The notes under the pieces were generated by a model, which did no database searches, was not told the origin of the DNA, and saw only the letters and a list, made by a program, of their open reading frames with translations. Source: an uncultured Lachnospiraceae bacterium (lineage in GTDB: Bacteria > Bacillota > Clostridia > Lachnospirales > Lachnospiraceae). Taken from it: a stretch of DNA of 27,009 nt. The translations under genes were made by a program, and so were the position numbers. Below, piece by piece: positions 16,124-24,423 of the stretch. Location: positions 1 to 27,009 of the forward strand of contig CAJUES010000048.1 of NCBI GenBank assembly GCA_910585765.1. Direction: 5' to 3'. Positions within the stretch are counted from its first letter, which is position 1. Each line of letters starts with the position of its first letter.

Positions 16124-16271
16124 GTGTATGTGGACGAGGCAGTCTTTGCAGAAGTACCACAGTACTATGATATGTTTCTGCAAAGGCTGGACTTGTTGAA
16201 AAACATTACAGATATCGCCGGATCATGAGCATTACGAAAAGGACAAGGAAAATCCAGCAACGGCGCAAGCG
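16124..16271 (+). pseudogene. Short frameshifted coding remnant of unknown origin
   Basis: Between the terminator and the end of the minus-strand peptidase, one frame reads VYVDEAVFAEVPQYYDMFLQ and RLDLLKNITDIAGS before a stop at 16226-16228. Shifting frame at that point gives DHEHYEKDKENPATAQALFQV, which runs into the peptidase region. The amphipathic, protein-like composition on both sides of the shift suggests the tail of a decayed gene whose body is missing. I do not recognise the family. The alternative is chance openness of a GC-moderate region. Confidence 0.35.
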
Positions 16272-17324
16272 TTATTTCAGGTATTCCGTCAACAACAAAA
16301 ACGTATTCAGCACGCCGTCCTTGTGGCTGCGCTCATAGCCGTGCGATGCGTACACGCCGGAGCCGATCAGACCGTGTTTTACATCATATCCGGCGGTGAG
16401 TGCCACGTCCGCGTCGGAGCCATAGTGCGGGTAGACGTCGACCGCGAAGTCAATTTTCCGGCGTTTTGCGGCAGCGATGAGGTTTGATACGATCTCATAA
16501 TTGTAGGGACCATAACTGTCTTTGGCGCAGATGGAAACCTGATGTTCTGTGCAGGCGAGCCCGTTCCCCACGCAGCCCATGTCCACAGAGAGTACTTCTG
16601 ATACATCTGACGGAATCGAAGCCGCCCCGCCGTGCCCAACTTCCTCGAATACAGTGATGTGGTGATATACATTTCTGGGCAGCGCGACCTTCTCTTCTTT
16701 TACATACTTTGCGAAGCCCAAAAGAATACCTACACTGAGCTTGTCATCGAGGAAACGGCTCTTGATATAACCGCTTTCGGTGATGGTAGTGCGCGGATCG
16801 AAGCAGACGAAATCGCCGGGCATGATACCGAGTGCAAGCGTATCTTCTCTGGTCTTGACATTCTCGTCGAGCACGACCTCCATGTCATTGTAAGAGCGGT
16901 TCGTCTCGTTGAATTTGCCGTTTACATGAATCGATGCGTCACACAGTTGAAAAGTGCCCGTGTAGCGTTTGCCTTCGCGTGTGTAGACTTTGCAGTTCTC
17001 TGCCTCGGCGTTGTTCGGGTTCATGCCTCCTACAGGGGAGAGCTTGAGACAGCCATTGGAATTGATGTCACAGACCATCGCGCCGAGCGTATCAATATGC
17101 GCTTCCATCATGAGAGCGTTGCCCTGTTCCTTGTGTCCGCCGATCTCGCAGAGTACGCCGCCCTTCACAGTCTGAACAGGTGTGTAGCCAAGAGCGGTGT
17201 AGGCGTTCATTACGTATTCTGCTGCTTTTTGGGTGAAGCCGGACGGACTGTCGATCGCCAGGATCTTTGTCGTCTCTTCGAGGATATATTCCAGGTATTT
17301 TTTGGTGCTGATCTTTTTAGGCAT
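16272..17324 (-). CDS. M42-family metallopeptidase (glutamyl aminopeptidase/endoglucanase-like)
   Basis: A 350-aa cytoplasmic metal-dependent aminopeptidase. The start at 17324 (MPKKISTKKY) is chosen because AGGAAAGGAA lies just upstream on the minus strand; an earlier in-frame ATG at 17414 has no site. The metal and catalytic residues of the M42 clan are in place: H76 and D78 in EAHIDTLG, D193 in RFLDDK, the E227-E228 pair in FEEVGHGG, D248 in SVDMG and H328 in ASHGYER. These proteins form large tetrahedral dodecamers that trim peptides. It is the only complete minus-strand gene in the window and is transcribed divergently from miaB. Its exact specificity cannot be read from sequence. Confidence 0.9.
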   Translation of the reverse strand: MPKKISTKKYLEYILEETTKILAIDSPSGFTQKAAEYVMNAYTALGYTPVQTVKGGVLCEIGGHKEQGNALMMEAHIDTLGAMVCDINSNGCLKLSPVGGMNPNNAEAENCKVYTREGKRYTGTFQLCDASIHVNGKFNETNRSYNDMEVVLDENVKTREDTLALGIMPGDFVCFDPRTTITESGYIKSRFLDDKLSVGILLGFAKYVKEEKVALPRNVYHHITVFEEVGHGGAASIPSDVSEVLSVDMGCVGNGLACTEHQVSICAKDSYGPYNYEIVSNLIAAAKRRKIDFAVDVYPHYGSDADVALTAGYDVKHGLIGSGVYASHGYERSHKDGVLNTFLLLTEYLK

Positions 17325-17435
17325 TGTGTTTTTTCCTTTCCTGACATTTCTTGATTCGTAGTTATCCGCTATTAATATAGCACAAAACGTTCCTGTTGGC
17401 GATTTGTTTTTCAAAATACGAAGGAAATATTTTTG

Positions 17436-17464
17436 TTGTGCAGATGAACGGAATCCTGTATACT
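17436..17464 (+). promoter_or_regulatory. Probable miaB promoter
   Basis: TTGTGC (17436-17441) and TATACT (17459-17464) are 17 nt apart, about 40 bp upstream of the miaB start, in the divergent region between miaB and the peptidase. The -10 is good, the -35 only half matches the consensus. Confidence 0.5.
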
Positions 17465-17503
17465 ATTAGAGGAAATATTAGCAGATAGAAAGGCAGAATC
17501 AGT

Positions 17504-18976
17504 ATGATCAAAAACGAAGAATTGGAAGCGATATTGGAAACGATCGATCTGAGAGCGGATGCGCCGGCGGACGAGCCGATGCGCCAGTATTATTTTATCA
17601 AAAAAGCGCGCGGGATCGTGAATGCCGAGAGTGAGCGGCTGGGCAGACGTCTTACGGCGGACGGGGAGACATTTGGCTGTCAGATGAATGCCAAGGACAG
17701 CGAAAAACTGATCGGCATTCTCGAAAATATCGGTTTTGAGATGATAGAGGACGAGTCGGCGGACCTGGTCTTTTACAATACCTGTACCGTCCGCGACAAT
17801 GCAAACCAGCGGGTGTACGGCAGACTGGGGTTTGTACACAACATGAAAAAGAAAGCTCCGCATAAGAAGATCGCGCTCTGCGGCTGTATGATGCAGGAGC
17901 CGTCCGTGATCGAGAAGATCCAGAAAAGCTATCGCTTTGTGGATCTGATCTTCGGGACACACAATATCTACAAATTCGCGGAGCTGATCGTTGCGATGTA
18001 CAGTTCGGACAGCATGATCATCGATATCTGGCAGGACACGGACAAGATCGTCGAGGATCTGCCGGCAGAGCGTAAGTATGCCTTCAAATCAGGCGTTAAC
18101 ATCATGTACGGCTGTAACAATTTCTGCAGCTACTGCATCGTCCCGTATGTGCGGGGGCGGGAGAGAAGCCGTGACCCCAGGGATATCATCAGGGAGATCG
18201 AAAAGCTCGTGTCGGAGGGCGTTGTGGAAGTCATGCTCCTGGGGCAGAACGTCAACTCCTACGGCAAGAATCTGGAGGAACCCATGTCGTTTGCGCAGCT
18301 GCTACAGGAAGTGGAGAAGATAGACGGGTTGGAGCGCATCCGGTTCATGACTTCGCATCCAAAGGATCTGTCGGACGAGCTGATCCAGGTGATGAAGCAC
18401 TCCAAAAAGATCTGCCGTCATCTGCATCTGCCGCTGCAGGCGGGCTCCACGAGAATACTGGAGGCAATGAACAGGCGTTATACAAAGGAGCAGTATCTCG
18501 CGCTTGCGCACAAGATCAGGGAAGAGATACCGGATATTTCACTCACGACGGACATCATCGTGGGCTTTCCGGGAGAGACTGCAGCGGACGTTGACGAGAC
18601 GATCGAGGTTGTGAAGGAAGTACAGTATGACAATGCCTTTACATTCATCTACTCTAAGCGCACAGGGACACCTGCTGCCACGATGCCCAATCCCACGGGC
18701 GAGGAGGAGATCAGGGATAATTTTGACAGACTGCTGAAGGTCGTGCAGGAGACCGCGAAAAGCCGCGTGGGACGACTGACCGGTGAGGTGCACGGTGCAC
18801 TTGTCGAGGAGATCAATGAACATGACAGTTCGCTGGTCACAGGCAGGCTTTCCAACAATACGATCGTACATTTTCCGGGGGATGCGTCCCTGATCGGAAA
18901 GATCGTCAGTGTCAGACTTGTGGAATCGCACGGATTTTATTACATTGGTCAGCTGATAAATGAAAATCCTTCTTGA
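17504..18976 (+). CDS. miaB: tRNA-2-methylthio-N6-dimethylallyladenosine synthase
   Basis: A 490-aa radical-SAM methylthiotransferase that adds the methylthio group to i6A37 of tRNAs. It carries the N-terminal MTTase domain with cysteines C59 (TFGCQMN), C94 (NTCTVRD) and C128 (CGCMM), binding one iron-sulfur cluster. The radical-SAM CNNFCSYC motif (C204, C208, C211) follows, then a C-terminal TRAM domain (VHGALVEEINEHDSSLVTGR, to the end). All key residues are intact. About 50 N-terminal residues (MIKNEELEAILETI, and so on) precede the MTTase domain, an extension I recall as usual in Clostridia. The start ATG follows GAAAGGCAGAATCAGT. It is monocistronic as far as the window shows. Confidence 0.95.
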   Translation: MIKNEELEAILETIDLRADAPADEPMRQYYFIKKARGIVNAESERLGRRLTADGETFGCQMNAKDSEKLIGILENIGFEMIEDESADLVFYNTCTVRDNANQRVYGRLGFVHNMKKKAPHKKIALCGCMMQEPSVIEKIQKSYRFVDLIFGTHNIYKFAELIVAMYSSDSMIIDIWQDTDKIVEDLPAERKYAFKSGVNIMYGCNNFCSYCIVPYVRGRERSRDPRDIIREIEKLVSEGVVEVMLLGQNVNSYGKNLEEPMSFAQLLQEVEKIDGLERIRFMTSHPKDLSDELIQVMKHSKKICRHLHLPLQAGSTRILEAMNRRYTKEQYLALAHKIREEIPDISLTTDIIVGFPGETAADVDETIEVVKEVQYDNAFTFIYSKRTGTPAATMPNPTGEEEIRDNFDRLLKVVQETAKSRVGRLTGEVHGALVEEINEHDSSLVTGRLSNNTIVHFPGDASLIGKIVSVRLVESHGFYYIGQLINENPS

Positions 18977-19132
18977 AATATGGCATAAATAGGTATATAG
19001 TAAGTTTGGTTGATTTTATATAGGATCGGAGCGATTTCTGTAGCTTTCGGTATTTACTGAGGAACGGCAGAAGAATAACGTACAGATTGCACCGGTTATT
19101 TTTCGAGGTCGAATGAAAATGAGGAGAACGGT

Positions 19133-20779
19133 ATGGAAAAGTTAAAACCAAAGTTGTTTTCGGTGATGAAAACTTACACAAAACAACAGTTTGTAAAGGA
19201 TGTCATAGCGGGTATCATCGTGGCGATCATCGCACTTCCGCTGTCGATCGCGCTCGCACTTGCATCGGGGGTGGGACCAGAGCAGGGTATCTACACGGCG
19301 ATCATCGCGGGATTCCTGATTTCGTTTTTGGGCGGCAGCCGTGTGCAGATCGCGGGTCCGACGGCAGCGTTCGCAACGATCGTTGCAGGAATCGTTGCAC
19401 AGAAGGGAATGGACGGACTGATACTTGCAACAATTCTTGCAGGAATGATCCTGGTCGTGATGGGGCTTTTAAGATTGGGCAATTTGATCAAATATATTCC
19501 GTTCACGATCACGACAGGATTTACGGCGGGCATCGCAGTGACCATCGTCATCGGACAGGTCAAGGATTTCCTGGGGCTTACATATCCGGAGGGAACGGTC
19601 ACGATCGAGACGATGGAAAAGATGGAGGCGATCGTTAAGAATATGTCGACGATCAACTGGCAGGCACTGGTCGTCGGACTTGTATGTCTTGCCATTCTGA
19701 TCGTGTGGCCGTATATCAACAAGACGATACCGGGCTCTCTGATCGCTGTCATCGCGGGAATCCTGATGGTGAAGCTTTTGAACATGAACGTCAATACGAT
19801 CGGAGATCTGTACGAGATCAGCAATAAACTTCCAGGTTTTCATTTTCCGAGTTTTACGTTAGCGGACGTCAGCGGGATCCTTCCCGACGCGTTCACGATC
19901 GCCATCCTTGCGGCGATCGAATCCTTGCTGTCGTGCGTTGTTGCCGACAGCATGATCAACTCCAAACACCGCTCCAACATGGAGCTGATCGCACAGGGGA
20001 TCGGCAATATCGGCTCGGCGCTGTTCGGCGGGATCCCCGCCACGGGCGCGATCGCGAGGACTGCTGCCAACATCAAAAACGGCGGGCGCACACCCATCGC
20101 GGGCATGGTGCACGCGGTCACACTGGTATTGATCCTGGTCGTGCTGATGCCTTACGCTGCACTGATCCCGATGCCCTGCATCGCGGCGATCCTCTTCATG
20201 GTAGCTTACAACATGTGCGGCTGGAGAACCTTTGTCAATCTCTGCAAATCCTCGCCAAAGAGTGACATCATCGTGCTTGTCACGACCTTTGTGCTGACGG
20301 TCGTGTTCGATCTGGTTGCAGCGATCGAGGTGGGCATTTTGCTGGCGGCGATCCTCTTCATGAAGCGGATGAGCGACGTCACGGAAGTGGAAGGCTGGAA
20401 GTATGTCGACGAGGAGGAAGACCCGGACAGCATCGCGCTCAGGGAAGTCCCGGCGCACACACTTGTGTACGAGATCTCGGGACCGATGTTCTTTGCGGCT
20501 GCCGACAAGATTTTGAATATCTCAGTGAAAGATGACACACAGTTTCTGATCCTGCGCATGCGGAGTGTGAGCGCGATCGACGCGACGGCAATGCATTCGC
20601 TGGAGCAGCTTTATGAGAAATATGCGAAGAAAAATGTCCGGATCATCCTTTCGCACGTCAACGAGCAGCCGAGAGCTGTCATGGACAAGGCTGGCTTTGC
20701 GCGGGAGATCGGGGAAGACAATTTCTGCACGCACATTGACGAGGCACTCGAGCGGGCGAAAAAGCTTGCGGCTGAGTAA
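19133..20779 (+). CDS. SulP-family inorganic anion transporter with STAS domain
   Basis: A 548-aa membrane transporter of the SLC26/SulP family (sulfate, bicarbonate or similar anions; substrate not predictable). The N-terminal region FVKDVIAGIIVAIIALPLSIALALASG is the family signature, followed by SRVQIAGPTAAFATIVAGI and about 12-14 hydrophobic helices to residue ~415. A cytoplasmic STAS domain occupies roughly 440-548 (VYEISGPMFFAAADKI, then LRMRSVSAIDATAMHSLEQL). The phosphorylatable serine position of anti-sigma antagonist STAS domains is an alanine here (IDATA). GAGGAGA precedes ATG 19133. The stop is only 12 bp before the response-regulator gene, implying co-transcription, which is an unusual pairing. 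Confidence 0.93.
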   Translation: MEKLKPKLFSVMKTYTKQQFVKDVIAGIIVAIIALPLSIALALASGVGPEQGIYTAIIAGFLISFLGGSRVQIAGPTAAFATIVAGIVAQKGMDGLILATILAGMILVVMGLLRLGNLIKYIPFTITTGFTAGIAVTIVIGQVKDFLGLTYPEGTVTIETMEKMEAIVKNMSTINWQALVVGLVCLAILIVWPYINKTIPGSLIAVIAGILMVKLLNMNVNTIGDLYEISNKLPGFHFPSFTLADVSGILPDAFTIAILAAIESLLSCVVADSMINSKHRSNMELIAQGIGNIGSALFGGIPATGAIARTAANIKNGGRTPIAGMVHAVTLVLILVVLMPYAALIPMPCIAAILFMVAYNMCGWRTFVNLCKSSPKSDIIVLVTTFVLTVVFDLVAAIEVGILLAAILFMKRMSDVTEVEGWKYVDEEEDPDSIALREVPAHTLVYEISGPMFFAAADKILNISVKDDTQFLILRMRSVSAIDATAMHSLEQLYEKYAKKNVRIILSHVNEQPRAVMDKAGFAREIGEDNFCTHIDEALERAKKLAAE

Positions 20780-20791
20780 ACAGGATTTTGT

Positions 20792-21457
20792 ATGAAAAAT
20801 ATTTTTGTTATCGATGATGATCTCAATATCGGAAATATGATGGAGGAGCTTCTTGCCAGGGAGGGCTATCGCGTCACGCGCGCCTATTCCGGGACGGAAG
20901 CCCTTCTTGCGTTGTCCTCGGTCCGCCCTGATCTGGTGCTGCTCGACCTGATGCTGCCGGGATTGGACGGCAGGGAGCTGCTGCCGCGGCTGAGCGGTAT
21001 CCCTGTGATCGTTGTCAGCGCAAAAGCGGGCGTGGAGGATAAAGTGGATCTGCTGCTTGGCGGCGCGGCAGATTATGTGACCAAGCCCTTTGACACGAAG
21101 GAACTGATCGCGCGCATCGCCGTACAGCTTCGGAATGCCGCTGTCTCTGGTGCCGGTATGATGCTCGAATACAGGGATATCGTCATGGACACCAGGACGC
21201 ACAGCGTCTATGTGTGCGGCGAGATGGTACATCTGACCAGGACAGAGTATGCGATCTTAAAAATGCTGATGCAGAATCCTTCGCAGGTCATCACAAAGAC
21301 GTTGCTGCTCGAGCGGATCAGCGAGGACACGCCGGACTGCATGGAAAGCTCCCTGCGGGTGCACGTCAGCAATCTGCGGAGGAAACTGCGGGACGCGGGC
21401 GGAAAGGATTATGTGGAATCTGTCTGGGGGATCGGGTTCAAATTGTATGAGTCTTAA
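20792..21457 (+). CDS. OmpR-family response regulator
   Basis: A 221-aa DNA-binding response regulator. The receiver domain (1-~115) has the acidic pair DDD (8-10), phosphoacceptor D52 in LLDLMLPGLDG, the S77 switch residue in VVSAK and K98 in VTKPF. The C-terminal winged helix includes VHLTRTEYAILKMLMQNPSQV, then SSLRVHVSNLRRKL and the closing VESVWGIGFKL. It lies 12 bp after the SulP gene. About 160 bp downstream begins an ABC exporter operon that ends with a histidine kinase, its probable partner. Four TCTTAAC repeats overlapping its stop codon are good candidates for its binding site. Confidence 0.92.
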   Translation: MKNIFVIDDDLNIGNMMEELLAREGYRVTRAYSGTEALLALSSVRPDLVLLDLMLPGLDGRELLPRLSGIPVIVVSAKAGVEDKVDLLLGGAADYVTKPFDTKELIARIAVQLRNAAVSGAGMMLEYRDIVMDTRTHSVYVCGEMVHLTRTEYAILKMLMQNPSQVITKTLLLERISEDTPDCMESSLRVHVSNLRRKLRDAGGKDYVESVWGIGFKLYES

Positions 21458-21509
21458 CAATATCTTAACGCTTTTCTTAACAGGTTTCTTAACAAAGTAT
21501 TGCTAAAAT
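21452..21509 (+). promoter_or_regulatory. Four in-phase TCTTAAC repeats and extended -10 promoter of the ABC operon
   Basis: TCTTAAC occurs exactly at 21452-21458, 21463-21469, 21475-21481 and 21487-21493, with start-to-start distances of 11, 12 and 12 nt, i.e. about one helical turn. The first overlaps the response-regulator stop codon. Then comes TGCTAAAAT (21501-21509), an extended -10 with no proper -35; the last repeats cover the -35 position. This is the architecture of an activator site for OmpR/PhoB-type regulators, which bind direct repeats with ~11-nt phase (compare the Bacillus PhoP box TTAACA). The downstream ABC-kinase operon is the obvious target. Confidence 0.7.
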
Positions 21510-21616
21510 GATAAACAGTTCCAGACGATCCGGATTGGCAGCTGCAGTGCGCGGAATCGTCTGAAATGGGAAAACAGCGTTTGGAAACAGTGAAAGAGAA
21601 GGGAGTTGTAATTGTT

Positions 21617-22531
21617 ATGGAGTACGTATTGACTACCAGCGCTCTGAGCAAGCACTACAAGCATTTTAAGGCGCTGAACGGACTTGACATGCATGTCCCC
21701 AAGGGGGCGATCTATGGTTTTGTCGGGAAGAACGGTGCCGGGAAGACCACGCTGATCCGGCTGGTCTGTGGGCTGCAGAAGCCGACATCAGGTGAGTTCG
21801 TGTTATATGGGGCAAGGAACACGGAAAAGGAGATCCGGGATGCCCAGCGCAGGATCGGGGCAGTCGTGGAAACGCCGTCGATCTACCTGCACATGACAGC
21901 GGAGGATAATCTCAGAGAACAATATCGCATTATCGGACTGCCATCGTATGAGGGCATCCCGGAACTGTTGAGACTGGTGGGGATCGGTGACACTGGCAGG
22001 AAGAAAGCGAAAAATTTCTCGCTCGGCATGCGCCAGCGGCTTGGCATCGCCATAGCGCTCTGCGGTGATCCGGACTTTCTGGTGCTGGATGAGCCGGTGA
22101 ACGGGCTTGATCCACAGGGGATCATCGAGATGCGAGAACTGATCCTCAAGCTAAATCGGGAGCGCGGCATTACAGTGCTGATCTCGAGCCATATATTGGA
22201 TGAGCTCTCGCGCCTTGCGACGCATTATGGTTTTATCGACGGGGGACGCATCGTCAGGGAGATCAGCGCAGTAGAGTTGGATGCTGCCTGCAGGAAATGT
22301 CTGTGTGTGGAGGTGGCAAATGTCAAGTTCTTTGCGCAGGCGGCTGACCGGCTGCGCCTCGACTACCGCATTTCCTCGGAATCGACTGCCGATATCTACG
22401 GAAAGGTTCCCGTCACGCAGCTGATCTTGTCACTTGCTGACGAGGGCTGCGAGGTGCTGTCCATTCATGAGCGGGACGAGAGTCTGGAGAGCTATTATGT
22501 CAGTCTGATCGGAGGTGCCAGTGATGAATAG
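21617..22531 (+). CDS. ABC transporter ATP-binding protein (BcrA/LanF type)
   Basis: A 304-aa ATPase subunit. ATG 21617 (MEYVLTTSALSKHY) is preferred; GGGAG is 11 nt upstream. Walker A is GKNGAGKT (37-44), the signature is NFSLGMRQRLG (about 133-143), Walker B is FLVLDEP (154-160) and the switch histidine is in ISSHIL. After the ~220-residue nucleotide-binding domain comes an ~80-residue C-terminal extension (CLCVEVANVKFFAQAADRL and on), as in the BcrA/lantibiotic-immunity type. These pair with ABC-2 permeases to export or expel antimicrobial peptides. The 3' end overlaps the permease region by 8 bp. Confidence 0.92.
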   Translation: MEYVLTTSALSKHYKHFKALNGLDMHVPKGAIYGFVGKNGAGKTTLIRLVCGLQKPTSGEFVLYGARNTEKEIRDAQRRIGAVVETPSIYLHMTAEDNLREQYRIIGLPSYEGIPELLRLVGIGDTGRKKAKNFSLGMRQRLGIAIALCGDPDFLVLDEPVNGLDPQGIIEMRELILKLNRERGITVLISSHILDELSRLATHYGFIDGGRIVREISAVELDAACRKCLCVEVANVKFFAQAADRLRLDYRISSESTADIYGKVPVTQLILSLADEGCEVLSIHERDESLESYYVSLIGGASDE

Positions 22532-23363
22532 ATTAGTATATGCGGGTTTTCTGCGTTTGAGACATACTGCCTGTTTCTGGACAGGGATAGTGGTTATGGC
22601 TGCAGTCGGTCTGATCCTGCCGCTGCACAAATTTTATCTCATGCAAAAGTACGATGGGTATGAAATACCGTTGGAGGAGTGCTTTTTGACCTATGTGCCG
22701 CTGATCATGATCATTGCGGCTGTCTTTTGCAGTCTTTTTATCGGCACGGAGTACAGCGATGGGACGATACGGAACAAAATTATGCTGGGGCACAGCAGAA
22801 TAGATGTTTATCTCTCCAATCTGATCATCTGTTTTGCGGCGGAATGCGTCATGTGTCTTGCGTTCTTTGTGACAGATCTCGGTGCAGGGATCCTGCTGCT
22901 CGGTTTTTTTGCAAGCGGAGTAGAAATGGTGCTGGCTTATGTCGGATGTGTGTTCGTGCTGTGTGCCGCGGTCACTGCGATCTATACACTGGCCGCCATG
23001 CTGAGCCAGAACAAGGCAGTCACAGCAGTGATATGCATCCTCGGGATCGTGCTGATGATCTTTTGGGGAGCCTATATCGATTCCCGGCTTGACATGCCGC
23101 CGGTATATGAGGGATATCTCTACCAGGACAGCGTGACGGGAGAATATATCGAGGAGGAGGACATACCAAATCCGTATTATGTAGACGGAACCAAGCGTGT
23201 TGTCTATGAGTTCCTGAATGACTTCCTGCCGGGAAACCAGACAGCGCAGTTCTGGATGGGCAACGCTGTCCATCTGTGGCAGATGGCACTGTACTCCGCT
23301 ATCGTCACAGTGGTGGTAACTGGGGTCGGTATCTTTTTCTTCCGCAAAGAGGATATCAAATAG
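22524..23363 (+). CDS. ABC-2 type permease subunit
   Basis: A 279-aa polytopic protein starting at ATG 22524, with GGAGG (22511-22515) 8 nt upstream and an 8-bp overlap with the ATPase gene. About six hydrophobic helices are visible: one near residues 17-35, one after LTYVPLIMIIAAVFCSLFIG, and the rest to VVVTGVGIFFF at the end. The pattern TEYSDGTIRNKIMLGHSR between helices 2 and 3 is typical of ABC-2 permeases of the lantibiotic/bacitracin immunity type. A hydrophilic loop of ~50 residues (DSRLDMPPVYEGYLYQD and on) lies before the last helix. It forms the exporter with the preceding ATPase. The stop lies inside the first copy of a 14-nt tandem repeat. Confidence 0.88.
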   Translation: MNRLVYAGFLRLRHTACFWTGIVVMAAVGLILPLHKFYLMQKYDGYEIPLEECFLTYVPLIMIIAAVFCSLFIGTEYSDGTIRNKIMLGHSRIDVYLSNLIICFAAECVMCLAFFVTDLGAGILLLGFFASGVEMVLAYVGCVFVLCAAVTAIYTLAAMLSQNKAVTAVICILGIVLMIFWGAYIDSRLDMPPVYEGYLYQDSVTGEYIEEEDIPNPYYVDGTKRVVYEFLNDFLPGNQTAQFWMGNAVHLWQMALYSAIVTVVVTGVGIFFFRKEDIK

Positions 23364-23417
23364 AGGATGTCAAACAGAGAATATCAAGTAGAGGATATGG
23401 AACAGAAGATATAAAAA
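23348..23417 (+). repeat. Five 14-nt tandem repeats between permease and kinase genes
   Basis: Five contiguous 14-nt units, starting at 23348, 23362, 23376, 23390 and 23404, share AGAGGATATCAAAY with 1-5 changes each: AGAGGATATCAAAT, AGAGGATGTCAAAC, AGAGAATATCAAGT, AGAGGATATGGAAC, AGAAGATATAAAAA. The first holds the last codons and stop of the permease, so the array appears to be an expansion of the gene's end. The rest lies in the 102-bp gap before the kinase. Confidence 0.85.
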
Positions 23418-23465
23418 GGCTGTGGGATCCTGAAAAACAGGCTGTCGGCGACGTGGGAGGGATTT

Positions 23466-24368
23466 ATGGAGATGGGATTGTGCTTTTTTGCGGTGCTGCT
23501 CTTTGTGATCGTGTTGATATGCGGCGGAAAAATATTGCGAATGCGCAGGTCGGCAAGGGAGATCGCCGCTGCATTCGCCGACAGGCTTTCGACAGAGACC
23601 AACACACTGATCGATATCTCCAGCCATGACCGTTATATGTGCAGTCTGGCGGCTGACATCAACACACAGCTGCGCAAACTGCGCGGGGAGCGGCTGCGTT
23701 ACCAGCAGGGAAACAGGGAGATCATGGACGCTGTCACCAATATTTCCCATGACCTGCGCACGCCGCTCACTGCGATCTGCGGTTATCTCGACCTGCTCAG
23801 GCAGACGGAACTGACGGCGGATGCGGTGCGCTATCTGGATATCATCGAAGAGCGCGTTGATGTGCTCAGACAACTGACGGAGGAGCTGTTCGGATACTCG
23901 GCGGCTGTCTCGGCAGTCGGTGAGGACGGGTGGGATCGGCATGAGGAAATTTCCGAAATCTCGCTGAACGCTGCGCTGGAGGAGATCCTGTCAGTGTACT
24001 ATGCCGCTTTGAAGAAACGCCGGATCACGCCGTCCGTCACGATGCCGGAGGCGACAGTGATCCGTAGATTAAACAAAAGTTTATTGTTTCGTATTTTCGG
24101 AAATATCATCGGCAATGCCCTGAAATACAGCGACGGTGATTTGGAGATCACCTTGTCGGAGCAGGGAGAGATCGTATTTGCCAACCATGCGGCATCGCTG
24201 GACGAACTGCAGGTCATGCGGCTTTTTGACCGCTATTATACAGTGGAAAATGCAGTAGGCGCAACCGGGCTGGGGCTCTCGATCGCCAGGGAGCTCACCG
24301 GGCAGATGGGCGGGACGATCACGGCACAGTATCGGGACAAAATGCTGCGGATATCGCTATTGTTTTAG
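23466..24368 (+). CDS. Sensor histidine kinase, single-TM, partner of the upstream regulator
   Basis: A 300-aa kinase with GGAGGG 4 nt before its ATG. One transmembrane helix (residues ~5-21) precedes a short linker and the HisKA domain with phosphoacceptor H95 in NISHDLRTPLTAICGY. The ATPase domain has the N-box NIIGNALKYS, F-box LFDRYY and G2 box GATGLGLSIA. The G1 DxGxG element is replaced by IVFANHAASLDE. This loss is common in kinases next to lantibiotic-type ABC exporters, so it does not by itself mean inactivity. With no extracellular sensor domain, the kinase may sense through the exporter (inference). It closes the operon begun at 21617; its regulator lies upstream at 20792. Confidence 0.9.
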   Translation: MEMGLCFFAVLLFVIVLICGGKILRMRRSAREIAAAFADRLSTETNTLIDISSHDRYMCSLAADINTQLRKLRGERLRYQQGNREIMDAVTNISHDLRTPLTAICGYLDLLRQTELTADAVRYLDIIEERVDVLRQLTEELFGYSAAVSAVGEDGWDRHEEISEISLNAALEEILSVYYAALKKRRITPSVTMPEATVIRRLNKSLLFRIFGNIIGNALKYSDGDLEITLSEQGEIVFANHAASLDELQVMRLFDRYYTVENAVGATGLGLSIARELTGQMGGTITAQYRDKMLRISLLF

Positions 24369-24423
24369 ATGTTTTTGTAAACGCCAGGTTATCTGGTTCT
24401 GGTATCGACTATCTGCAAATATA

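Noticed and set aside
16632..17354. 240-codon plus-strand open frame opposite the M42 peptidase
   Set aside because: The minus-strand gene has all metal ligands and a ribosome site; the plus reading has neither and is a frame shadow.
17374..17414. Minus-strand promoter for the peptidase (TTGAAA at 17409-17414, TATATT at 17374-17379)
   Set aside because: The spacing is 29 nt, too long for a standard promoter; no better pair was found.
20522..21232. 236-codon minus-strand open frame across the SulP/regulator junction
   Set aside because: It overlaps two genes with intact domains; its composition is that of a shadow frame.
23348..23417. 14-nt repeat array as a CRISPR
   Set aside because: Units are contiguous without spacers, too short and divergent, and no cas genes are present.
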